Assembly (NCBI RefSeq): GCF_044547355.1
Contig: NZ_JBIUAG010000012.1
Location: forward strand, 186,001-250,000
Origin: Kutzneria sp044547355
GTDB taxonomy: Bacteria > Actinomycetota > Actinomycetes > Mycobacteriales > Pseudonocardiaceae
Reading direction: 5' to 3'
Length of the DNA stretch: 64,000 nt
Shown here: positions 24,608-33,347 of the stretch, piece by piece
Position numbering within the stretch: position 1 is the first letter of the stretch
How the letters are laid out: every line of letters starts with the position of its first letter
The notes under the pieces: generated by a model
Databases searched by the model: none
What the model was told of the DNA's origin: nothing
Seen by the model: only the letters and a program-made list of their open reading frames with translations
Translations under genes and position numbers: made by a program

Positions 24608-25363
24608 TCAGCGCGGCGGGCTGGACGCCCGCGCCCAGAAGCGTTGCGGAATTCTCCCGGCAAGTAGGGCCGAACGGCCGGCATCCACCGCCCATCGCAT
24701 CGCCGCCGCCATCCGCTCGGGATCCTGCGCCCGGGTGACGGCGGTGGCCAGCAGCACGGCCGAGCAGCCCAGCTCCATGGCCAGCGCGGCGTCCGAGGCG
24801 GTGCCGATGCCAGCGTCCAGGATCACCGGCACCGAGGCCCGGGACACGATCAGCTCGATGTTGTGCGGGTTACGGATGCCCAAGCCGGTGCCGATGGGCG
24901 AGCCCAGCGGCATCACCGCGGCGCAGCCGGCCTCCTCCAGCCGCAGCGCCAGCACCGGGTCGTCGTTGGTGTACGGCAGCACCACGAAGCCGTCCTCGAC
25001 CAGCTGCTGGGCGGCGTCGAGCAGCTCGACCGAGTCGGGCAGCAGGGTGCGGTCGTCGGCCACCACCTCCAGCTTCACCCAGTTGGTCTCCAGGGCCTCG
25101 CGGGCCAGCCGGGCGGTGAGCACCGCCTCGGCCGCGGTGCGGCAGCCCGCGGTGTTGGGCAGCGGCTCGATTCCCAGGCGGCGCAACAGGTCCAGCACGC
25201 CGGTGCCGCCGGCGGCGTCCATCCGGCGCATGGCCACCGTGGTCAGCTCGGTGCCGGCGGCCAGCAGCGCCCGCTCCAGAACGGCCAGGTTGGCCGCCCC
25301 GCCGGTGCCCATGACCAGCCGCGAGCCGAACTCGCGGTCGGCGATGACAAACGGATCGTCCAC
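24608..25363 (-). CDS. thiG: Thiazole synthase ThiG
   Basis: 251 residues, TIM barrel. The Schiff-base lysine is K97 in NWVKLEVV, and the phosphate site MPLGSPIGTGLGI and VILDAGIGTASDAA are intact. It builds the thiazole ring from deoxyxylulose phosphate, ThiS-thiocarboxylate and the glycine product of ThiO. Last gene of thiO-thiS-thiG, 1 nt after thiS. Confidence 0.97.
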   Translation of the reverse strand: MDDPFVIADREFGSRLVMGTGGAANLAVLERALLAAGTELTTVAMRRMDAAGGTGVLDLLRRLGIEPLPNTAGCRTAAEAVLTARLAREALETNWVKLEVVADDRTLLPDSVELLDAAQQLVEDGFVVLPYTNDDPVLALRLEEAGCAAVMPLGSPIGTGLGIRNPHNIELIVSRASVPVILDAGIGTASDAALAMELGCSAVLLATAVTRAQDPERMAAAMRWAVDAGRSALLAGRIPQRFWARASSPPR

Positions 25364-25364
25364 C

Positions 25365-25565
25365 TCAGCCTCCCTGCACGGCGGTGAGCACCTCGACGCG
25401 ACCGCCCGGCGGCAGCGGCGTTTCCGTCCAGCCGGCTCGCGGCACGACCTCGCCGTCCAGCGCGACCGCGATGCCCCGGGGCGGGGCGTCGATGGCGGCC
25501 AGCGCGTCGGCGACGGTGGCCCCGTCGGCCAGTTCGCGCTCGGTTCCGTTGACCACGACCAGCAT
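25365..25565 (-). CDS. thiS: Sulfur-carrier protein ThiS
   Basis: 66 residues, beta-grasp, ending in the required Gly-Gly (VQGG) that is adenylated and thiocarboxylated. It hands sulfur to ThiG. Its ATG directly follows the thiO stop (TGA-ATG), so translation is coupled. The thiF-type activating enzyme is not in the window. Confidence 0.95.
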   Translation of the reverse strand: MLVVVNGTERELADGATVADALAAIDAPPRGIAVALDGEVVPRAGWTETPLPPGGRVEVLTAVQGG

Positions 25566-26669
25566 TCAGCTTCCCCCGTTCGTCACGGCGAGCAGTCGGC
25601 CCGGGTCGGCGGCGCGCGCCGGCTCCGGTGGTTCACGTCCGGCGAGCAGGTCGACCACCGCCTCGGCGGTGATCGGGGCGAGCAGGATCCCGTTGCGGTG
25701 ATGGCCGGTGGCGGCCAGCACGCCCGGCTCCAGCCAGCCCAGCAGCGGCAGGTTGTCGGGGCTGCCCGGCCGCAGCCCGGCGGCGCACTCCACCACCGCG
25801 AACTCGCCGATGCCCGGCAGCACCCGCTCGGCGTCGCGCAGCAGGTCCCGGACGCCGCCGACCGTGACCTCGGTGTCGAAGCCGGCCTCGTACTGGGTGG
25901 CCCCGAGCACCAGGCCGCGGCCGTCGCGCGGCACCAGGTAGACCTGCCGGCCCTCGACCAGGGCCCGCACGGTCCGGGTCGGCGGATCGAGCGCGCCGTC
26001 ACGGGCCTTGAGCCGCAGCACCTCGCCCTTGACCGGCCGGACGACCTTGGCCAGCCCCTCGTACAGGCCGCCGCTCCACGCCCCGGCGGCCAGCACCACC
26101 GTGTCGCACTCGACGGTGGACCCGTTGGCCAGCAGCACTTCCCCGGCGCTGACGCTCTTCGCCGCGACGGCGATCGGCTGCGCGCCGGCGTCCACCGCCG
26201 CCTTGCGCAGCGAGGACAGCAGCACCCGGTTGTCCACGGCCAGATCCCCGGGCACCAACAGTCCACTTCGGACGGACGTGCCCAGCGACGGCTCCAGTTG
26301 ACGGGCCCGACGCGCGGTGACTCGTTCCACCTCGCGGCCGAGCCGGGCCAGGTAGTCGGCCACACCCTCGAGTTCCTCGCGGTCGGCCGCGTCCACCGCC
26401 ACCACCAGCGTTCCCTCGGTGCGCAGGCCACCCCGTTTGTCCAGGCGGGCGGCGAAATCCGGCCAGCGGTCCAGCGACGCGCTGCCCAGCGCCAGCACAT
26501 GTTCCTCGCCCGGCCACGCCTCCGTGACCGGCGCGAGCATGCCGCCCGCCACCCAGGACGCGCCCGACCCCGGCGCGGCGTCGATCAACTGCACCTGGTG
26601 CCCGTCCTCGGCGGCCGCCCACGCGACCGACAGACCGACGACCCCACCACCGACAACGGCGATCTTCAA
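25566..26669 (-). CDS. thiO: Glycine oxidase ThiO
   Basis: 367 residues, FAD amine oxidase. N-terminal dinucleotide motif VVGGGVVGLSVAWAAAEDG and GASWVAGGMLAPVTEAWPG are diagnostic. The C-terminal FAD loop ATGHHRNGILLAPITAE is present. It oxidises glycine to the imine used by ThiG. First gene after a TPP riboswitch. Confidence 0.96.
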   Translation of the reverse strand: MKIAVVGGGVVGLSVAWAAAEDGHQVQLIDAAPGSGASWVAGGMLAPVTEAWPGEEHVLALGSASLDRWPDFAARLDKRGGLRTEGTLVVAVDAADREELEGVADYLARLGREVERVTARRARQLEPSLGTSVRSGLLVPGDLAVDNRVLLSSLRKAAVDAGAQPIAVAAKSVSAGEVLLANGSTVECDTVVLAAGAWSGGLYEGLAKVVRPVKGEVLRLKARDGALDPPTRTVRALVEGRQVYLVPRDGRGLVLGATQYEAGFDTEVTVGGVRDLLRDAERVLPGIGEFAVVECAAGLRPGSPDNLPLLGWLEPGVLAATGHHRNGILLAPITAEAVVDLLAGREPPEPARAADPGRLLAVTNGGS

Positions 26670-26679
26670 GACACATCAC

Positions 26680-26770
26680 GCTCCCTGCGCCGGCATGACC
26701 CGGATCAGGTTCGACGGTCAGAGCTGGCAAGCTCCCTCTCAGCCCGGTTCCTCCAGGCTCCCGTGCGGAC
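26680..26770 (-). ncRNA. TPP riboswitch upstream of thiOSG
   Basis: On the minus strand, from 26770 downwards: CGGGAGCC, then GGGCTGAGAGGGAGC, then GAACCTGATCCGGGTCATGCC and GGCGCAGGGAGC. These are the standard thi-box elements and end about 10 nt before the thiO start. It is the second TPP switch in the window and faces the opposite way from the first. Confidence 0.93.
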
Positions 26771-26793
26771 CACTGGCATCTACCGTAGCACCC

Positions 26794-27435
26794 GTGCCAG
26801 GACTGGATGGAGATCAGATCAGGAAGCGGCTCGCCGACGCACGGCTGTATCTGTGCACCGACGCCCGCACCGCCACCGGGGACCTCGCGTCCTTCGCCGA
26901 CGCCGCGCTCGCCGGCGGCGTGGACGTCATTCAGCTGCGGGACAAGGGCATGGAGGCCAAACCCGAGCTCGCCGCGCTGGAGGTCCTCGCCGACGCCTGC
27001 GCCCGCCACGGCGCGCTGCTGGCCGTCAACGACCGGGCCGACATCGCCGTCGCCGCCGGGGCCGACGTGCTGCACCTCGGCCAGGACGACCTGCCGGTGC
27101 CGCTGGCCCGCCGCATCGCCGGCGACGACATCGCCATCGGCCGCTCCACCCACGACTTCGCACAGGCCGACGCCGCCGCCGCGGAGCCGGGTGTGGACTA
27201 CTTCTGCGCGGGTCCGTGTTGGCCCACCCCCACCAAACCTGGCCGCCCGGCCCCCGGCCTGGACCTGGTGCGGCACGTTCGGTCGCAGCGGCCCTGGTTC
27301 GCCATCGGCGGCATCGACCTCGGCCGGCTGGACGAGGTGCTGGCCGCCGGCGCCCAGCGGATCGTGGTGGTCCGGGCCATCACCGCCGCCGAGGACCCGC
27401 GCGCCGCCGCCGAGGCGTTGAAGTCCCGCCTGTGA
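26794..27435 (+). CDS. thiE: Thiamine-phosphate synthase ThiE
   Basis: 213 residues from the GTG at 26794, the only start that keeps the N-terminal strand. Motifs: VIQLRDKGM near 50, LAVNDRADIAVAAGADVLHLGQDDLP near 85 (shown by its NDR and HLGQ core), GRSTHD, and the phosphate loop AIGGID. It joins HMP-PP and thiazole phosphate. TACCGT lies 8 nt before the GTG and no ribosome site is seen, so the transcript is probably leaderless, and no riboswitch precedes it. Confidence 0.95.
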   Translation: MPGLDGDQIRKRLADARLYLCTDARTATGDLASFADAALAGGVDVIQLRDKGMEAKPELAALEVLADACARHGALLAVNDRADIAVAAGADVLHLGQDDLPVPLARRIAGDDIAIGRSTHDFAQADAAAAEPGVDYFCAGPCWPTPTKPGRPAPGLDLVRHVRSQRPWFAIGGIDLGRLDEVLAAGAQRIVVVRAITAAEDPRAAAEALKSRL

Positions 27436-27467
27436 CCCCGTCATGCCCAACGCCGCTTGAACCCGCC

Positions 27468-27484
27468 GTGAACGGACCGTTCAC
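27468..27484 (+). terminator. Terminator of thiE
   Basis: GTGAACGG/CCGTTCAC (27468-27475 and 27477-27484), a perfect 8-bp palindrome 32 nt after the stop, followed at 27500 by an A-run. Confidence 0.55.
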
Positions 27485-27506
27485 AGCCTTGAGGGCTTGA
27501 AAAACA

Positions 27507-27549
27507 CCCCGGCGGCCGGCCTGTGCAGGGAGGGGGCCGGCCGCCGGGG
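27507..27549 (-). terminator. Terminator of the secreted protease gene
   Basis: Arms 27507-27521 and 27535-27549 pair perfectly over 15 bp, with a 13-nt loop. It lies 37 nt downstream of the protease stop on the minus strand. Confidence 0.7.
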
Positions 27550-27586
27550 CGGGGTGGTGGGCTTGCAGGGGGAGCCCACCCGGGCA

Positions 27587-28744
27587 TCAGCTCGTGACGA
27601 GCCGGAGTCCGTAGGCGCTCAGCGCCGGGTTGACGGGGCTGAAGTAGGTGGTGCCGCCGCTGGTGCAGTTGCCGGAGCCGCCGGAGGTGACGCCCTGGGC
27701 CTGGTTGCCGCTGATCCACGAGCCGCCGGAGTCGCCGGGTTCGGCGCAGACGTTGGTCCTGGTCAGCCCGGTGACGGTGCCCTCGGCGTAGACCACGGTC
27801 TGGTTCTTGGCCTGGATGGTGCCGCAGTGCCAGCCGGTGGTGGAGCCGGACCGGCAGACCGCGGCGCCGACGGCCGCCTCGGTGGAGCCCTTGACGGCCA
27901 CGGTGCCGCCGCCGTTGACCACAACCCCGGACAATGTCCACTGACTGCTGGTCACGTCGACGCGGCCGTAGTCCCCGCCAGTGCCGAAATGGCTGCCGTT
28001 GAGCCGACCGAGTGAAACTTGGTTGTACCCGAATGCACTACCGCCGCCGGCGGTGCAGTGCCCGGCGGTCACGAAGTGCTTGCCGCCAGAAGCATCGGTG
28101 GCACTGAATCCGACCGAGCACCGGAAGTTCGAGCCGTACCAGGCGTCGCCGCCACGGACGGCGTAAAGCGGGCGCGGGCGCTCACTCACGGTCTCGACGC
28201 GGGCGGCCGAGCCGGCGGTGGCGACGAAGGCGTCGGTGGCCGGCGAACGGTCCAGAACCTGAACCACAACCTGGTCGGTCGGCAGGTCGACATACCATCC
28301 GACAACCCCGGCGGGCACCGGACGGGATCCCAGCCCGTCGGCCACCGCGGCCAGTTGTGCGTCCGTTCGGGTGACAACCCTTGCCTCAACACCCGCCGCG
28401 ACCAGCCTCGGAACCGATGTGATGTCAGTCACCGCCACAACGGCCCGGCCGGCGGTGGCGTCGAACCAGGATCCGGCGAAGATCGACCCAAGCCCTGTGC
28501 GCAGGGTTGCTACCTGCGCTTCGGCGCGATCCTGCTGGGCGAACAGATCCCTCGCCCGACCGGGTGATAGACCCAGATCCCGTTGCAGCGCGCTCGCTAC
28601 ATCGGGTGATATGACCACACCATTCGTGGACGTATCGACAGAGACGGGCGCAGAACTCGCGGCTGCCGGTACGCTGACAGTAGCGGCGAGGCCGATGGAC
28701 AACAGGGCAGCGCCGGTAATGCGAGCCGCATCAGTGCGGTTCAT
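27587..28744 (-). CDS. Secreted streptogrisin-like serine protease
   Basis: 385 residues. Signal peptide at about 1-30 (ALLSIGLAATVSVPAAAS), a propeptide to about residue 193 that should act as an intramolecular chaperone, then an S1 chymotrypsin-fold domain. The triad is visible: His229 in TAGHC, Asp258 in GGDYGRVDV and Ser339 in GDSGGS. Cys209/230 and further pairs would form disulphides. The mature enzyme is exported. Monocistronic, with its own terminator. Confidence 0.93.
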   Translation of the reverse strand: MNRTDAARITGAALLSIGLAATVSVPAAASSAPVSVDTSTNGVVISPDVASALQRDLGLSPGRARDLFAQQDRAEAQVATLRTGLGSIFAGSWFDATAGRAVVAVTDITSVPRLVAAGVEARVVTRTDAQLAAVADGLGSRPVPAGVVGWYVDLPTDQVVVQVLDRSPATDAFVATAGSAARVETVSERPRPLYAVRGGDAWYGSNFRCSVGFSATDASGGKHFVTAGHCTAGGGSAFGYNQVSLGRLNGSHFGTGGDYGRVDVTSSQWTLSGVVVNGGGTVAVKGSTEAAVGAAVCRSGSTTGWHCGTIQAKNQTVVYAEGTVTGLTRTNVCAEPGDSGGSWISGNQAQGVTSGGSGNCTSGGTTYFSPVNPALSAYGLRLVTS

Positions 28745-29178
28745 CAGACGTCTCCCTCATCTTCGGATGCGGGGACTCGGGAGTGGCGGTTGCAGGGACC
28801 CCTTCCCGAGCCTTTTAGGGGGACGGGTGGTGGGGCGGCGGCAGGGGTCGCCCCACCTTCCCCCCACCTCTGGTTCTCCGGGGTTCAGTGACCGCCGCCA
28901 TCAATCCCTCCCCCACACATGACGTGTTGCCGAACGTTGTTCGACGAACAGTCCGATCGGGCGCAAAGCGTGTCACACCCGCCGCCCGCCTGGGTACGAC
29001 GAGTAGCGGTTAACAGTTGACGTTTAAGTAACGTCACGCGGATTTCCTGTTCCATACCGCCGGCCGCGACCAGTTGCCCGTCCGGACACCGCCGTGACCG
29101 CTGCGCCGTCCGGCCGCAGCATGCTTGATCTTTACGGCGGCAGCCGGGCTGGCCCCTGGCGCGGACCGTCGGCAGACG
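28745..29178. other. 430-nt gap, promoter region of the protease
   Basis: No gene seen. It is less GC-rich than its surroundings between about 28915 and 29040. It contains the operator-like inverted repeat listed at 29018-29036. The protease promoter should lie in the left part, but I cannot place it. Confidence 0.45.
29018..29036. promoter_or_regulatory. Operator-like inverted repeat
   Basis: TGACGTT-TAAGT-AACGTCA, a perfect 7-bp repeat with a 5-nt centre. The first arm overlaps TTGACG, a possible -35. The regulator is unknown. Confidence 0.4.
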
Positions 29179-29868
29179 CTAGCTCGCACCGGGCGGCGGG
29201 CCGCCGGTGGTGCCGATCGGCTGCTGCTGGGTCGTCGTGGTGACGGTCGTCGACGACGACGAGGTGGTTGTCGGCTCGGTTGTCGTGGTCGACGACGGCG
29301 GCGTGCTGGAGGTGGTGGTCGGCGCGGTGGTGGTCGTGGTCGACGTGGATGTGCTGGTCGGCGGCGGCGCGCTGGTCGGATGCGGCGCGCTGGTCTGCTC
29401 CGGCTGGCCGAACAGCGCGCCCACGGTGGTGCGCTGGCCGTTGCCGGAAGTGGCCTGGCCGTCGAGCAGTTCCACGACGGTCAGCACGCCCATGCCGAGC
29501 ACGAAGGCGGCCGCGGTCGCGGCGGCCAGCATCGGCCACCGGCGCTTGCCGGCCTCCCGTTTCGGCGGTGCGACCATGAGCCGAACGGTCTCAGCGTCAT
29601 GGGACGCGCCGACCGGCGGCTCCTCCTGCTTGATCCGGGCAGTGACCCGGTCCTTGGCGGCATGAATCGATCGCTCGTACAGCGAGGCGCCGACGGTGCC
29701 GACCACACTGGCCAGCCCGGCCCCGGCGACGGTGCCGGCGACCCCCAGTTTCGACCCCAGTACGGCCGCGGTCACGGACGCCAGCGCGCCCGCCGCGACC
29801 TGCGTCGGCTTGATGTCCAGCCGATTCGTGCCGTTCTCCTTGTCCTTGTGGTCCTTGTGCTCGCTCAT
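29179..29868 (-). CDS. Membrane protein with Thr/Ser-rich tail
   Basis: 229 residues from the ATG at 29868; the frame opens with TTG at 29877, and GGGAG precedes the ATG. Layout: charged N-terminus, a Gly/Ala-rich hydrophobic stretch (about 25-60), a charged linker, one clear membrane helix (about 105-127), then a Thr/Ser/Pro tail of about 90 residues, probably wall-spanning. No known domain recognised. It shares the tail style with the small protein at 60844-61272. Confidence 0.7.
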   Translation of the reverse strand: MSEHKDHKDKENGTNRLDIKPTQVAAGALASVTAAVLGSKLGVAGTVAGAGLASVVGTVGASLYERSIHAAKDRVTARIKQEEPPVGASHDAETVRLMVAPPKREAGKRRWPMLAAATAAAFVLGMGVLTVVELLDGQATSGNGQRTTVGALFGQPEQTSAPHPTSAPPPTSTSTSTTTTTAPTTTSSTPPSSTTTTEPTTTSSSSTTVTTTTQQQPIGTTGGPPPGAS

Positions 29869-29954
29869 CGCTCCCAATCCCCTACCGCACTACCAACGCA
29901 CTAGACGTGGCGAACACTCCCGGGGTTGGGCGATGGTGAGCACGAACACCCCCT

Positions 29955-31481
29955 TCAGTCCACTATGGACGGCCGCCGCGGATGCACGTGGGTGGGCGGC
30001 CCTTCCACTCCGCAGTGCAGGCAATCGCCCGGATGCGGGGAATCCTCGACAACCGCCGGCGACGACGGCTGGCCGAGAACCTTGTTGTCGATGAAAAACG
30101 CGATCACACCGCCGGCCACCGCGGCTATCGCGCACATCAGCAGCGCCATCTGCCAACCGGCGGTCAGGGCGGTCGGATCGGAGTACTTCTCGCCGGTGAT
30201 GCCGGCCGCCGCCGGCAGCACGGCCACCGCGAGCAGCGACCCGGTCCGGGCCACCGCGTTGTTCACGCCGGAGGCGACGCCGGCGTGCCGGTCGGGCGCG
30301 GCGGCGAGCACGGTCGCCGTCACCGGCGCGACCGCGCACAGCAGCCCCAGGCCGAACACCACGACGCCGGGCAGCACGCCGGTCAGGTAGGAGGCCCCCG
30401 GCACGGCCCAGCGCAGCATCAGCATGCCCACGCCGACCAGGATCGGCCCGACGATCAGCTGTAGCCGCGGGCCGATGCGCTGGGCCAGCTTCCCCGACTG
30501 CGCCGACAGCAGCAGCATGATCACCGTGATCGGCAGCCCGGCCAGTCCGGCCAGCACCGGCGGGTAGTGCAGGGACACCTGTAGCTGCATCACCATCAGC
30601 ATCATCACGCCGCCGAGCGCCGCGTAGAGCAGGAACGTCAGCAGGTTGGCCACGGTGAACGTGCGGTTGGCGAACAGGTCCGGCGGCACCAGCGGATTGC
30701 GCTCACGCGCCTGGAGCACGCAGAACCCGGCCAGCCCCAGCACGCCGAGCACCAGCGCGACCAGCACGACCGGGTCGCCCATGCCGCGGGCCGGCCCCTC
30801 GACCAGCGCCCCGGTGATGCCGGCCAGCCCGACCGCGCACAGCACCGTGCCGGTGAGCTCGGGGCGGCCGGTCATGGTCGTGTCCCGGGACTCGGGCACG
30901 TAGCGCCGGCACAGGTAGACGCACAGGAACGCGACCGGCACGTTGATCAGGAACGCCAGCCGCCACGACCAGGCCTGGATGAGCAGGCCGCCGACCAGCG
31001 GCCCGACCGCGGTGGCCACGCCGCCCAGCCCCGACCACGCCCCGATGGCCCGCGCCCGGTCGTCGTGGGCGAAGGCCGACTGGAGGATCGCCAGCGAACC
31101 CGGGGTCAGGAGAGCCCCGCCAACGCCCTGGAGCACCCGGGCGGCCACCAGAACCCCGGTCGTCGGCGCCAGGCCGCACAGCACCGAGGCCAGGCCGAAC
31201 CAGACCACTCCCAGCTCGAACATGCGACGCCGGCCGTAGCGGTCCCCGAGCGAGCCGGCCACCAGGATCAGCGACGCCAGCGCCAGCAGATAGCCGTCAA
31301 GCACCCATTGCAGGCCGGTGACCGACGCTCCGAACTCGGCCCCGATCCTGGGCAGGGCGACGTTGACGACGGTGCCGTCGAGCATCGCCATGCCCGAGCC
31401 GCAGACGGTGGCGGCGAGCACGCCGCGCGCCTGGGCGCTGCCCCAGCGCACACCCGTCGACGGATAGCCCATGGTGGTCAT
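29955..31481 (-). CDS. MFS drug exporter (DHA2, 14-TM type)
   Basis: 508 residues from the ATG at 31481. About 14 hydrophobic helices. Motif A is seen as GSLGDRYGRRRMF, and motif C as the Gly/Pro-rich GGVATAVGPLVGG helix. It exports small hydrophobic or cationic compounds by proton antiport. A cytosolic tail of about 30 residues contains HPGDCLHCG, with two Cys that could bind metal. Divergent from an IlvD-type dehydratase. Confidence 0.93.
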   Translation of the reverse strand: MTTMGYPSTGVRWGSAQARGVLAATVCGSGMAMLDGTVVNVALPRIGAEFGASVTGLQWVLDGYLLALASLILVAGSLGDRYGRRRMFELGVVWFGLASVLCGLAPTTGVLVAARVLQGVGGALLTPGSLAILQSAFAHDDRARAIGAWSGLGGVATAVGPLVGGLLIQAWSWRLAFLINVPVAFLCVYLCRRYVPESRDTTMTGRPELTGTVLCAVGLAGITGALVEGPARGMGDPVVLVALVLGVLGLAGFCVLQARERNPLVPPDLFANRTFTVANLLTFLLYAALGGVMMLMVMQLQVSLHYPPVLAGLAGLPITVIMLLLSAQSGKLAQRIGPRLQLIVGPILVGVGMLMLRWAVPGASYLTGVLPGVVVFGLGLLCAVAPVTATVLAAAPDRHAGVASGVNNAVARTGSLLAVAVLPAAAGITGEKYSDPTALTAGWQMALLMCAIAAVAGGVIAFFIDNKVLGQPSSPAVVEDSPHPGDCLHCGVEGPPTHVHPRRPSIVD

Positions 31482-31622
31482 GGCTGCACCGTGCTCCCGT
31501 TGCCCGGTCCGGCGCAAGCTGGATGACACGAAGGCCGCCTTCGTTGCCCACAGCGGGAATTTCCCCGCCCTCGCTGGATTCGTCCTTCCCAGCCCGGTCC
31601 GGCGGTGACTAGCGTCCGCCCC

Positions 31623-33341
31623 ATGGCCGAAACGCGAGCACTCCGCAGCCACACCTGGTTCGGCGACCAGGGCGTGCTGGGCTTCACCCACCGCTCATGG
31701 CTGCGCAACCAGGGCCATCCCGACCACGCCTTCGACGGCCGGCCGGTGATCGGCATCTGCCAGACCGCCAGCGACCTCACGCCGTGCAACGCGCACCTGC
31801 GGGAGATCGCCGAGCACGTCAAACGGGGCGTGTACGAGGCGGGCGGGCTGCCCATGGAGTTCCCGGTGACCTCGCTGGGCGAGGTGCTGATGCGGCCGAC
31901 CACCATGCTGTTCCGCAACCTGGTCTCGATGGACGTCGAGGAGACGCTGCGGGCCAATCCGCTGGACGGCGTGGTGCTGCTGACCGGATGCGACAAGACC
32001 ACGCCGGCGCTGCTGATGGGCGCGGCCAGCGTGGACCTGCCGACGATGGTGGTGGGCGGCGGCCCGATGCTCAACGGCCGGTTCCGCGGCAAGCAGCTGG
32101 GCTCCGGCACCGACGTGTGGCGGTTCGCCGACGCCCGCCGCACCGGCGCGATGTCGCAGGCCGACATGAACGCCGCCGAGGCCTGCATGTCCCGCTCGTC
32201 CGGCCACTGCAACACCATGGGCACCGCGTCCACCATGGGCTGCTGGGCCGAGTCGATGGGGCTGTCGCTGCCCGGCATGGCCGCGCTGCCGGCGGTGGAC
32301 TCGCGCCGCAAGGCGATGGCCCACGTGACCGGGATCCGGATCGTCGAGCTGGTGCGCGAGGACGTGCGGATGTCCTCGATCGCCACCAGGCAGGCGCTGG
32401 AGAACGCGGTCGTGGTGAACGCGGCTATCGGCGGCTCCAGCAACTTCGCCGTGCACCTGCTGGCCCTGGCCGGCCGGCTGGGCGTCGACTTCGACCTGGC
32501 CGACCTGGACCGCCTGGGCCGGTCGGTGCCGCTGCTGGTGGACCTGATGCCGGCGGGCCGGTTCCTGATGGAGGACTTCTGCTACGCCGGCGGCCTGCCG
32601 GCGGTGCTGCGCGAGCTGGGCGATCTGCTGCCGCACCCGGACGCGATCACCGTGACCGGCGGCACGGTGGCCGAGAACGTGGTCGACGCCGAGGTGTTCG
32701 ACCGGGAGGTGATACGGACCGCGTCCGATCCACTGCGGACGGACGCCGGGCTGGCGGTGCTGCGCGGCAACCTGGCCCCGGACGGGGCGATCATCAAGCC
32801 GGCCGCCGCCTCGCCGTCGCTGCTGCGCCACACCGGCCGCGCGGTGGTCTTCCACGGCGTCGAGGACCTGCACGCCCGCATCGACACCGTCGAATGCGAC
32901 CGGGAAAGCGTGTTCGTGCTGACCGGGGTCGGCCCGCGAGGCTTTCCGGGCATGCCCGAGGTGGGCAACTTCGGGCTGCCGCGCACGCTGCTGGAGTCCG
33001 GTGTGGACGATGCCGTGCGCATCTCCGACGGCCGGATGAGCGGCACCGCGTTCGGCACGGTGGTGCTGCACGTGGCCCCGGAGTCCGCGGTGGGCGGCCC
33101 GCTGGCGCTGGTCCGCGACGGCGACCTGATCGAGCTGGACGTGGCCGCGCGCCGGCTGCACCTGGCCGTGGACGACGACGAACTCGCCGCCCGCAAGGCG
33201 GCGTGGACGCCGCCGCCCCGCGCGTCCGAGCGGGGCTGGGTGCGGCTGTACGTGGACCACGTCGGCCAGGCCGACCGCGGCGCCGACCTGGACTTCCTGG
33301 TCGGTGGCTCAGGCGCGCCCGTGCCACCCGGGAACCACTGA
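31623..33341 (+). CDS. IlvD/Edd-family dehydratase (probably a sugar-acid dehydratase)
   Basis: 572 residues from the ATG at 31623; GTG 31605 is a less likely start. Family motifs: GICQTASDLTPCNAHL near 45, LLTGCDKTTPALLMGAAS near 120, and GHCNTMGTASTMGCWAE near 190. Cluster cysteines lie in these three. The last motif and the RGFPGMPE/DGRMSGTAFG loops point to the sugar-acid branch rather than branched-chain amino-acid IlvD. The substrate is likely an aldonate, released as 2-keto-3-deoxy acid. No linked aldolase gene confirms this. Confidence 0.85.
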   Translation: MAETRALRSHTWFGDQGVLGFTHRSWLRNQGHPDHAFDGRPVIGICQTASDLTPCNAHLREIAEHVKRGVYEAGGLPMEFPVTSLGEVLMRPTTMLFRNLVSMDVEETLRANPLDGVVLLTGCDKTTPALLMGAASVDLPTMVVGGGPMLNGRFRGKQLGSGTDVWRFADARRTGAMSQADMNAAEACMSRSSGHCNTMGTASTMGCWAESMGLSLPGMAALPAVDSRRKAMAHVTGIRIVELVREDVRMSSIATRQALENAVVVNAAIGGSSNFAVHLLALAGRLGVDFDLADLDRLGRSVPLLVDLMPAGRFLMEDFCYAGGLPAVLRELGDLLPHPDAITVTGGTVAENVVDAEVFDREVIRTASDPLRTDAGLAVLRGNLAPDGAIIKPAAASPSLLRHTGRAVVFHGVEDLHARIDTVECDRESVFVLTGVGPRGFPGMPEVGNFGLPRTLLESGVDDAVRISDGRMSGTAFGTVVLHVAPESAVGGPLALVRDGDLIELDVAARRLHLAVDDDELAARKAAWTPPPRASERGWVRLYVDHVGQADRGADLDFLVGGSGAPVPPGNH

Positions 33342-33347
33342 TGGACG

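Noticed and set aside
23052..27500. A 1482-codon open frame on the plus strand across the MarR, thiG, thiS and thiO region
   Set aside because: It runs through two terminators and a riboswitch and opposes four well-supported genes. Its sequence is low-complexity.
29179..29480. Thr-codon-rich stretches (also 14400-14560 and 60860-60970) as DNA tandem repeats
   Set aside because: They encode Thr/Pro-rich wall-spanning tails in frame, so the repetition is at the protein level.
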